From Agapetus fuscipes (taxonomy: Eukaryota > Arthropoda > Insecta > Trichoptera > Glossosomatidae): a DNA stretch of 64,000 nt. This document shows positions 38,501 through 50,500 of this stretch, one piece after another. Under the pieces are notes generated by a model that was not told the DNA's origin, did no database searches, and saw only the letters and a list, made by a program, of their open reading frames with translations. The stretch covers positions 6,216,703 to 6,280,702 of the forward strand of contig OX637362.1 of NCBI GenBank assembly GCA_951799405.1, read 5' to 3'. The position numbers and the translations under genes are program-made. Position 1 is the stretch's first letter; the number at the start of each line of letters is the position of its first letter.

Positions 38501-41500
38501 AGAGTTTGGATTCTGAACTACAACACTGTCAACAGGCTCTGTCTTCCAATGGCTACTCAATGGCAATCAAGACTCTTAATAAGAAGGCTAACATCACATG
38601 CGAAGTACCCCGACAGAAAGCATACCTTCCCTACATCCGTGGCCTCTCCAAAAAACTGGGACGATTATTATTTAAATATAATATAAAAACAATTTTTAGT
38701 CCTCCTAGCTCGATTTCGCAGATGCTTCGTAGTGTGAAAGATAGCACCCCCCTGGACTCCCCGGGCGTTTATAAGGTACCTTGCGAATGTGGTGCCTTCT
38801 ACATTGGTCAAACCAAAAGAAACATTAAGATGCGCCTCAAGGAGCATATTGGGGCAATGAAAACAAACAACCCCAATAAATCGGCAATGTGCGATCATTC
38901 CGCCAAAGACAGCCTGCACCTCATTAGATTCAACCAAACGAAGGTTCTATCGAAAGAAAAAATTCTTGATTCCCAGACTTGTAAGAGAGGCCATTGAAAT
39001 TTATAGACATCCTAACTTCAACAGAGACGACAGCTTCAAATTGTCCAGTATTTGGAAACCTACACTCAACTCACTACTGAAACCAGTACCTAAGTTTCAA
39101 GTCAAAGACAATGATATAATTAGTGCGGTGTGTACAGGTAGCATAGTACCATCTAGTGACGTGGAATACAAACAAGATGAAAGTGGAATGTGTAACAGAC
39201 CAAAACATAATTACTACCTTCGTTCGAAGGTAGGCAGTGATTAAGTGTTTTTCAAATTCAGTTCATCCTCAGTCGTCGTGCAGAGAGGATGTTCTCCTGA
39301 AGACGTCGGCTACGTCGCTGACGAAACGTCGAGAATGATGTAAGTTCTCTCTAAACGGTTCGTTAAATATCCAATTTAAATTAAGTTTTGAAATTTGTTC
39401 AGTTTTAAAAATTAATATAATTGTCATAATTCTAAGTATTAGGTTGTGTGTGAGAGAGTGGTGTTTACGGGTGGTGTTGGGGTGGTTACCCTGCAAGCGC
39501 TGGTCGTGGATGACCTGCTGCTGATGCTGCTGCTGCTGCTGGCGCTGCTGCTGCAGCTGCTTCCACTGCCGCTCCTGCTCCGCCTCCCGCGCGCCGCGCT
39601 GCTGCCCCGACAGCTTCTCCTGCTCCTGACAGCGACACCAACAACAACCCATTAAACCGTGAGTCTAAGGAATCTGTTAGAACCCTATTCCCATTACAAT
39701 ACTACGCTACCGTGTTAATTTTGGCAGGGGCGAACACTGCATAGAGGAAAATAATTGATTTGACTTATAGGTTGGTATGAGGCTTACCCCCTGTGCTATA
39801 AAAAATGGTTCACTTTTGCCAATGCCACCCCGGTTTCAGGGAAAGACGGCAGGATTTGCAAGGTTTATGTTCATGTGAGGTTTTTTTTTATTTGTATGCA
39901 CACATGCAGAATGTGTAGGCGTGAACCTACATGTGCCTGTCGGTGAGCATGCATTTAATATGCGCCTTAAATGTTAATATATCTTTGCAGCTTTGATTAT
40001 AAATGCTTGGTTGACTGGTGTAAGCAATATGACCAAGTCCCGTCAACAGCTCAGTCAGTAGAATGCCTGTATTCCGTGGCAGAGTCTAGCTCCACCAAGG
40101 GAGTCAGAAATAATTTCCCGTTTCGATGTTTATTTAAAAAACCCAAAATAAAATACAGTCAAGGTTTACTCGGCCTTTACAAAAAATGAGAACCGGGGCG
40201 CTTAGGAGCAAGGAAACTCCCACTTCAACTGAAGTGGTTAGGGTTAGGCTTACCAGTAAAAATGTAAAATAAATAGGTTCCACATGCCACATGTGAACCC
40301 TTTGGGAACAATGCGGGAATAAGTTGCACTATATGTACAGCTTAGTCATGTTTCATACATCATAAAACACAATTTGAGTCCCTGGGCTGACTGGACAATA
40401 ATTACAAAAAAAGTCTTAAAAAAATAAGTGTCCATTTCAAGTGCTACTTTGATGGAACAGAATGGGATACAGCGAAAAGGCTTATCCTGCTGGAATAGTC
40501 AACCTCTGGAGTTGAGAACAGAGACTGATGTAAATTGTTTAATAGAATTGCCGTCGGAATGGCTCACTAAATAGCGCTATATAAAATAGACATTAATTAT
40601 AATTTGAGAAAAAAACGTAAGTTATTTTGGGTTAAATTAATTCATCACCTTGGATTCCCTACCATTGCCTCTATGGAGTGTTCACCTCTGAATTATATTT
40701 GATATATTCCAAAGTTCTACAAGTTATTTTTTCCTGAGACAATTTTCAATCAAGAATATCGAAAACCGACAATTTAAAAACAAAAATTGTATTGAATCTC
40801 ATTATGAATATTCTCCTAAGTATGAAAGTAAAACCTAAGTCAAAAAAACAACTAAATATGTGTATAAACAACACAATGGAGCCGGAACGTTTACATATCC
40901 ATGTAATCAGGGTCCATAGCAACTAGTAAAAAAATATTAGTTAGCTTTTACCCTAGAAGCTTGATTGTGTGAGATTACAACTATTCGACATTTTGTAATG
41001 TGCAGGCCTGATTATTTCTCAATAAAAACTATCAATCTACCTTCGAAAAGACATGGAAATAAATTAAACATTTAGTAAAGAAAAATATCAATTAATTGAA
41101 ATAATAAAAAAAAAACACATGGTTGATAAGATAGTTGAAATGTAGCACATGAAATAAATTTGATAAATATTCAAGTCATCATTAGAAAAGTTGTATAATC
41201 TGACAGCTAAAGCGATAAAAAATAATTTTCAATTAAATAAGCAAAGAGTTTCATATTAAAATATACAAATATACAGTTTTCTAGCTAGGTAATACCAAAG
41301 TCAAACAAGAAAAGCTCATGTACAACAGAGAGTAAAGCCAAAGAAATCAGCTTCTTTTATAAAAATATGAAAAATATTCAATAGGATGAAAAATTGAGTT
41401 TTATCAGTTTTTTATTTTTTATATTTCGCTGGCAACATTATCAGAACACTTTCTTACTGAGTGCAACAAAGCTCATTGCATATGTTTTGTTCTTGATTGT

Positions 41501-44500
41501 CTATTCAGCTATTCAGATTGTCTATTAAGTATCAGTAAAACTCAATTTCTCAAGTCTGGGTAAATCCAAGCAACCTTGATAATTTTTTATTAAATTTTAC
41601 ACTAACAAAAGTCCTTTATTATTGTTTTTTACCTAATTTTATTCCACTTTCTGAGAAATGAAAATAAAGAATATTTATTTAAAATGTTGAGCTGTTTTGG
41701 CAGCTATTCTTGAAAGTTTGTTAAGTAAAAAAAGTAAAAACATATTTATTGTTATCAGCGGCAATCGTTTGTTGATTTCCTATGGATTTACCCCCTTTTT
41801 GTAGTGGATATTCATGTAGATTTCATTATGATATTTCCCCGTAATTCCAATTGAAATTGTTATTTGAAATCACATATCACATTTAATCAATATTACAATT
41901 CACAAGAATGCCAACTATAAAACATTTAAACCATAGCGTTTGACCAAAAATGTATCAAAACTAAAATGTTCACTAGAGGTACTTGTGCAATTTCCATACA
42001 TTTTTGGTATAACGCTATGGTTGAGTTTATTAGCAATGTTTTATACTTGGTGTTAGAATACATTACACAGGGAGTTATTTACTAAGCAATGTCTACAACC
42101 ACCAAAGCAAGCGATACTATAGATACAGGAATGAGAACGGGGAGCGGGACAGTGGAAAAGGGAAACAACTAGCATGCTCTATGGACAGGGTTATCTCTCC
42201 TCACAATCAGCTCCTCTGACACAAACTTACAACATATCAAGGCAAATCAGATGGCATATAATATGCATACCAACATCCAACTCTGAGTTTTAACGTAAAC
42301 TTCCACGGCCGGATTTTAATGCACCATAGTTTTCAGGCTGTGTTATCTGTGGTTTTGCAGACATTTTTTTTGCTCACATTTGTTGTGATCATTATCATGA
42401 TTAGCAGTGATTCTCAGGCTAGTTAGCGCAGTAGGGGTTCCTATTTTTGATCACTTCCAAGTATGAACCGGCTATCTAGCCTAGATGCAACATCAATATA
42501 AGTTGCAAGAATAACCGTTGCAACATCAATATCAGTTACAACATCAGGAACAGATGCAATATCAGCATCAGGTGCAACATTGACATTAAATGCAACATTT
42601 TCTGAAAAAAACATCAACATCAGTTACAACAACGACACTAATGGCATCAAAATCAGTATCAGTTGCAAAATATACAATTGCAACAATCATCAACAACCGG
42701 TTCGCAGTCTAGTGGCTTATGCTTCGGACTAGTGATTGGAAGGTACTGAGTTTGAATCCCGGCATAGCATACAATATTTCATTTTTCAAATATTCTCTAT
42801 GCTGGATTATAAAATAATCTACCTTTAACAAAGATCGGTCACCATAGGTCCATCCAGCCTTACAGCCAGTGATATTGCTTGAGAATTGGCACTATCTACA
42901 GCGACGACCAAGCTCGCAGAGGGCTCTTGAGGTGTGATGCACACAAAAAAAGCGTTCACCAAATAAATCATCCTAATGGTATATATTATTATCAACAGCA
43001 TAATGTGAGCAAAATATTGTAAAACAGGATTTCTACTAAATCACAGTTACACAGTCTGAAAACTATAACATACCAACATCCAACTGGACTCAATGACGAA
43101 ATCAAAATGTTCAGCAAAATAAGATCCTTCAAAATACGACCGGCAAACAAAACGTCAGGCAGAAGTTGCGTTGCGGATACAAGAGAGAGAGAGAGAGGTA
43201 CCGTGGGGTGTGGAGGCGGCTCATAGGCCAGCTCCTGCGGCATGGAGGGGAGGGTGCGCATGATCTCCGAGGGCGTCAGCACGCGGATGTGCAGGTCTCC
43301 TGGGGGGCTGGGGGCTGCTGGAGGCGGGGGCGGGGGAGAGGGAACGGGGGAGGAGGAGCCACTGGAGGTCTTCTTGTGCTTGGGACTCTGCATGATGGAG
43401 CTGATGCTGTGAGGCAGCACCTGGGACTTGCCCAGGAAGCTGAGCGCCTGGGAGAACAGCGCGCCCGTGATGTTGTGGCGGATGAGAGAGCCGGCAGGGG
43501 GCTGCGCCTGCGCCTGCTGCATGATGCCCAGGGTGAGGTGGGGGCCGGGGGGCGGGGCGCGGGGAGGACCGCTCTTGTGCGTCGTGGTGAACTTGCCAAA
43601 GGGGTTCACCGTGACGTTGGGCGCCGGCACGTTGGAGCCGTGGTAGAAGGGGGTGAACTGATGGTGGAGGGTAAAGTGTCCCGAGGTGAAGCCGGTGACT
43701 ACACTGGCGCTACCGTTAGTGATTAGGGGACTGGGGGGCTTGGGCGCGGGAGGGGGCGAAGGGGGGTTAGTGGCGGATGCTTGTGTTAGAGTGAGGCCAT
43801 CCTTGTGAGTCGGCACCTCTGCAGGCTGGCTGGGTGGTTGGGGCTCCGCCACGGGGGGCTCCACTGGGCATGGGGTGGCCGGCAGCGAGCCAGTGGCGCC
43901 CAGCACCTCTGCTGTCCCCGCTGCGCCTGCTGTCCCGCCCTCCTTGGATATCTGTATGTGCCAAAGCCCCCAAACATCTGTCACTGAACTGAGCTGTCCC
44001 TTTCTTCCCTTCTCATCTCCCCGAGGTATATTGTACATGAGGGAGTTGCAGCACAAAAAGCGGAAGCTTCACATGGAAGGTTTGAGTAGATGGAACTTGT
44101 AGGGACACACAATAGAACAAAATATATAATCTGTATAGACCCGTGTATGTTCATTCCCCGCATACATACAGGAACACATAGCAGGACCTTAATGTACAAC
44201 ACACATATCTAGCCTAGGCGACGGTATTAGTCAACTTTCATTGCTGTTAATCACCATGACATACAAATATAGATACAGATGACTCTCCTCTTTGTGTGCG
44301 TAGACTGAAAGCTTCTCACCAAACCTGAGTGGGTTCAACAGCATTAATACACGAGCAGGTGTGTATGGAGTGAATGAGGCTTTGTGGTTTTAATGAGACT
44401 TTGATTGGAGTACTTACAACCAAGAGACGTATTTGAATGAATGCATTAACACTTAAAGCGGAGGTTGTTTTTCATGATTTTTCACACAACTGTGAACCAT

Positions 44501-47500
44501 TAATCAACATGCAAACTTGGAAAACTATAGATCACTTTGTGGACATCTCTTCGTGTATGTACTCATCACAGAAAGATACTTTGAGATTGTGAGTCATGCG
44601 TGCTTCCAGTATATTGCCAACAGTCTGAGGACTTTATGGCAAGGAAGGGTGGACACTAACCCAGTGCCTCCAGAATAAAATCACTGCCTTTGAAATGAAA
44701 AGGCTTATACATGCCCTTGCTCTAAGTGTCAACACATGTTTGTATGAATGAGTTTAAAAACTTTGATAGAAATATCTACAACCAAGACGCTGATACATCC
44801 ATGGATGTGAGGGAGACATACCTGTTGCGCCCGCTTCATTCTTATGGCTCCGCGATTGTCGCGCGCCTGCTGGAGGTAGGGAGTCTTCTTGTCGCTTGCA
44901 AGCGCACGCCACTTCTTCAGGATCTGCTTGCAGCGCTCTGGCCAGTTGGGGAACTCTGTCTTCCATTCGGGATGGTTCATGTTGGCGTACAGCACGGCTG
45001 AGATGGTGGCCGCTGAGCCCAGACCTGGGAAAGTATGAGTGGGTCAGTATTTCAACAATAATTAAGTACTCTTGTATAGTGCCTTTTCAGTGTATCAGTG
45101 CCCAGCCTGGTGATATTTATTGTGCCTGTGTGCTGTATGGTGGTGACTAGGTGTGGGCTGGTGCCCTGGTGGAGGGCATGGTCAGGTGAGCACCAGACGA
45201 TCTTACAAGATAATCCCCTCTCACAGGATTTGGCTAGAGCCTCTAAAGAGGGATCTTGTGCTTCTGGCAAACCAGTGTCTCAGGTTCTTCAATCAAGATG
45301 ATCTCCTTCGACCTGGAGCTCGTCTTCCCTCAATTCTTCCCTGTATGATGAAATGCAGGAGTAAACATTTCTCGTTATGTGGTTGAAAAAAAAGTTTTTG
45401 ACTTAATGGGCATCAGGAGTCTGGCTCTGGTATTTTTTTGGGAAAGAACTTTGGCATTTGTGACTAGATATTTAAATGAAGCCTACCTTCATCAGCCTTC
45501 ATCTTCTCCGCCGTCCTCTGGTTGTAGGAGGGAGGCTGCCCGGCCTGCATGACAGACGCCTGGGAGGTGCTGGAGTCCGTGCCTGCAGTGTCAGGGTTAC
45601 CAACCGTGCTGCCAACACCCGCTCCCATGTTCCAGTGGCCGCTGCTCTCAGAGAAAGCGGGACTCAGCTGCGAGTTCCTAAATTCATCAAATATTCTCCT
45701 ATAAATAGTTAATAATAATAATAATACACCTCAAGAGCCCTCTGCGAGCTTGGTCGTCGCTGTAGAAAGCGCCAATTCTCAAGCAAGACCCAGTTGCTGT
45801 AAGGCTGGATGAACCTTTAGTGACAGGTCTTTGATAAGGTATGTGAATTTTTTACCCAACGAAGAGCATATTTGAAAATATAAACGGTATTTATTTTTTG
45901 TGCTCCGCAGGGATTCGAGCCCACAACCTTCTATTTATGAGTCAGAAGTGTTACCCACTAGACTACGGACTGCTCAGTTAACACTATGTATGCAGGCATT
46001 TTCATCACATTTTTACAAGTTTCCCGCGCCCTACCGCTAGGCGCGACGAAACGAGTTTACACGTCTCCCGCACGTTACTATAAAAAGGTGTATGACGAGT
46101 TAACTAGTTTCCCGCAAACGATGTGTTAAGTATGCCTCTACACATTTACATATGTCTAGATAATCATTGGCAGTCTGGCAGATGCTAGTATGAATGTGCA
46201 GAAAATTGTAGCACATGTAAAAGTGATTTCTAGAACCCTCCTTAGTTGTAGGATATATAAGGTGATAGTTGCTTGCAGGAGAACATTTAGTTATTTGACG
46301 CTGACATCGGTAGACCCACAAGAATAGGAGTGTTTATTGTGTAAAAAATATCTACGTCCAAAAAAAGATTCAAAGGCAAAAGGCAGATGGCATGGTTGCA
46401 CAACATTCAAGTTTGGACCAGAATAGAATGAGTGGGGAATTTGTTCCAGGTTTTCGCAGGACAGATAGGTCTCCTCCGTTGTGACCGCTACATTAAACAA
46501 GCAACCGAGGGCTAAACAATATTTGAAAAGATGATGAAGTCCACTCACCCACTGTTGTACTCTGTGTGATAAGGGGAAGGGAACTCCATGGGGCTGGAGA
46601 GATGCTGCCTCTGCTGGTTGTAGCTGCTCACGGAGTTCACAATGGAGACTGAGGATTCCTGAGACTCCTGACAACACAAAATACACCTTTACTGATCTTT
46701 TTATAATCTAGGTAGCTTAGGGCCGGTCTTATAAATGAGAGACCAAATATCCGTTAGTATCTCGATAATTAACTAACGGATGGACTTTACAAATTGATCT
46801 TACCAATGGTCGTCCTATAAAGTTTTTTTAACCATGTGTTAGTTTTCAATAATGCACTTGCATTTTTTAAGATTTTTTAAGTGCATTCATGAACATACAT
46901 CACCCGTTTACTGTCAGACGAAACATAACTTAAGTTTCTTGTGACAAATTGAAAGCGACTAGTACAGCTCTTTTCAATTATTTTTTTATCACTGTCGGAA
47001 GAAATTCTCTTAAACAGGACAGAGCGTAGAAGTCCCATGACACGAAAAACTCACCGCAAGGAAACGATGCATTGACAGCTGACCTAACCTTGAACCTTAA
47101 CTAACTGGCCGGTATCTGGGATTAATCGCTGGGTCGGCTGTCGGTTAGTTCTGTCGGTAACTTTTTACGGAAATTAAACTAAAGGATCGTTATAAGACGA
47201 AAAATATGACGTTTGTATTATATTTCGGTTAATTTGGTATGACATTTAACTAACGGATGTTTATAAGACCGGGCCTTAATGCATGCACACAAGTCTACAA
47301 ACAAGCCTTGACTAAAAATTACTATAACCAATATTTTGATTGGTAAATAAATAAATAAAACACGTGTTTGTGTTAACTCATATTTACATTAAAAATGAAC
47401 ATAAACTCGGCAAATCCCCCGACTCTTGCGGAAACACAAGTAGTATCAGCAAAAGTGGGCCAATTCTCACAGTACGGGTGGTGAGTCACATCCCAACCAA

Positions 47501-50500
47501 ACATGAAAAGTCAAGAAAATTATAGTTTCATCAACATCATTATGAGCACATCATCTTCATGCTGAAGAAGCCCTTCGCAGGGTAGAACGTTTGGAAGCTC
47601 TAGCTCCCAAACACCACGACAACAGATCCCGGAAACTACTCTTCTAGTGTGAGCCTCCGGCAGAGTACCCCTAAAACTCATCAAACTGCATCAAGAAGCA
47701 GCTAACTGGAAATCCCTGCAAGAAAACCCCGCACTGTTTTTGGAGACAGGGCATTCAAGGTGGCCACTCCAATGACTTGGAATGCTATTCCCGCCTCACT
47801 GAGGGAACTGGCTTTGGAGAGACTGTTCAAAAGACATCTCAAGACTCACCTATATTGTTATCTTATTTGTCAGCGGTGAAATTGAAGATAAACACTCATA
47901 TATCGGGTTTATATGTTTTATTAGTTAGTTTTAACAGACACAACATTTAGCTCACACAACTTGAAAAAGCCCTCCATTTTCTCTCTGACAGGTTGAGTAA
48001 CCCAATAAAAATAAACTGCAACTTTGAGTTGCCAACTCGCACTACCAACTTACAACACTTCCCCTCAGTTTAAGTTTTATTGTCTAACAGAGATACAAAT
48101 TTTGCTTCCATGACGGATGCAGCCGTCACAGATTGTTTTTTACATCTCCAAATAATTGGTCCATGGCACATCATTATTATAAATCCTGAAAATGATTTTC
48201 TCTCACCCGCATTATTATTATAATCAGAATCACAATAAATCTCAACTAATGGATTCTTCCCCTCACACTTAGAATAAACAATTTTCAAATCTTTAGTCTC
48301 TTTGAGATATCTTAAAATATGAACAACCTCATTCCAATTCTTTTTCTTTGGATCATTTAGATACTGACTAACTTTGCTCAATGCAAAACTGAGATCAGGT
48401 CTCGTACACTTTGGTAAATAATTTATCCTCCCTACAGCATGTTGATACATTGCTACATCATACGATTCTTCAGCTGTTTCAGTTTTATCTTCAGTACTAG
48501 CGGGAAGGGGAGCACCTCTTCCCTTTGCTTGAATTAAACCAAACTCAGTAATAACCTCCTCAATGTATTTTTTCTGATCGATGCTGATCACTCCATTACC
48601 TTGAACCACATGCATTGACAAAAAATCTTTCATTTCACCAAGATCTCTCACTTCAATTTTTAACATCAACTCTCTCTTAATCCACAGAACTTTCTCTTTC
48701 ACTCTAGTTCCATCTTTTACATTATCTCCATACCCAACAAACACACAATCTATAGCTCTCTGGTTGAATTTTCCATTATCACAATAAAGAAATCCCTTAC
48801 AACCAAAAGGTACAAGTCTTTCATAGTCCTCAGCTTTCAGCTCTTTTCCACTCCAACGTACCATGGGAATTTGATTGTCAATGGCTCTAGATGGTGACAT
48901 ATTTCTCACAAAACAGGCAACACTCATAGCTTCAGCCCAGAAAGAAATAGGAAGTCCAGACTGTATAAGCATACACCTAATAGCATTACCTAGAGTTCTA
49001 TTTTGCCTCTCTGCTATTCCATTTTGAGCTGGGGAATCTCTGACTGTCTTTCTATGGATTATCCCATTCTCCTTGAGAAATGCCTGAAACTCTCCATCAA
49101 TGTACTCTCCACCTCCATCTGATTGCAAGGCCTTAATCTTGGAATCATGTAACAATTTAACATAGGTTTTAAATTGTTTAAACACACCAAACTCTTGATT
49201 TTTCCTCGCTAAAGGATAAACAGTTACATACCTAGAATAGTCATCAATAAAGGTCACTGCATATTTTGAACCACCAACAGAAGAAGACAATTTACCCATT
49301 ACATCAGTATGTATTAACTCCAAAGGTTTAGAAGTCTTTCGTTCACTTGTCAAAGGAAAACCAATCCTCGTAGCCTTTCCTTTTAAACATACATCACACT
49401 TTTCATCAAGTTTTCCATGACACTCAATAACTGGTATTTTCTTAATAGCTTCTTCATGGAGGTGTCCAAGACGGGAATGCCACTCAACAGCACTCCGCAA
49501 TGCCACTGCACTCCTAACGTTGCCACCCACACTGGTATCGCTGGAACATACCACTTTCACATTGTTGAAGTTATAATTTTTCTTTACATCCAAAACATAA
49601 AGTCCATCTCTGACAGGTGCAGTGAAAATAACTTCCATGTTGTCTAACTTATCTCTAGCAATACAACTGTCTTCCTCAGAAGTACAATAAATACCCTTTT
49701 TGGCTAATTTTGAGGTTGATAACAAATTGAATGAATACTCAGGCACATACAATACACTAGACATGCACAGTTTCCACCCACCACATTCATCAGTAATGTT
49801 TAGTTCAATTTGTCCTTCACCTAGCACCGCAACACTACCTTTTCCCATAACAACCTCTCCTGTGGTAACCTTCAACTCCTTGAACATATGTTTATCATTG
49901 CAGATGTGATCATTCGCAGCACTATCAATTAGGAATTCACAATTGTCTGATTGATAACCACTGGTAACCAAAGCTTTTGAAGAACTCACACATGACCTAG
50001 ACTTTGGATTGCTGTTGGAATTATTATTGTCCTTAATTTCTACTTTTTCTTGACAATTTCCTGCCATGTGTCCAAGTTTTCCACAACGATAACATTTGAT
50101 ATCACTACACTCTCTCATCATGTGACCAAATTGTCCACACAGATAACACTTCACACTCTTTGTTTGGTTGTTTGACCCAGCAAGTATCTTGTTGTAGTTT
50201 CCATTGTTCTGAAAAACATTGGAGTTGCTGCTGTTTTGACCTCCTCGATATCCTCCTCTTCCGCCTTGATTCTTGCCTTCTCGACCACGGTTTCCTTCCT
50301 TCTCCTTGGAGTTCTTGGTGACCGATGAGAAAGCATTACTAATGCCCTCAAACTCCGACTCATCTTCTTCTTGCAGCAAGGTAGCCTTAACCTTCTCCGT
50401 TGTCAGTTCTCTCTCCTTGCCCAACATTGAGATCAAAACTTTGTACTTGTCCTTAGGCAGACCAACTAAGAAAACACCTGCTAGCTGACTGTCATTTAAT

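Noticed and set aside
38431..38997. Host GIY-YIG nuclease gene (SLX1-like)
   Set aside because: It lacks the SLX1 zinc finger, is framed by inverted arms and a target duplication, and continues into a Penelope-type C-terminus.
43166..43726. 186-codon plus-strand frame
   Set aside because: Antisense of the GC-rich exon 15, with no recognisable domain; GC-rich DNA has few stops in any frame.
45153..45386. 77-codon plus-strand ORF in intron 13
   Set aside because: No recognisable motif, splice context or start context; length is compatible with chance.
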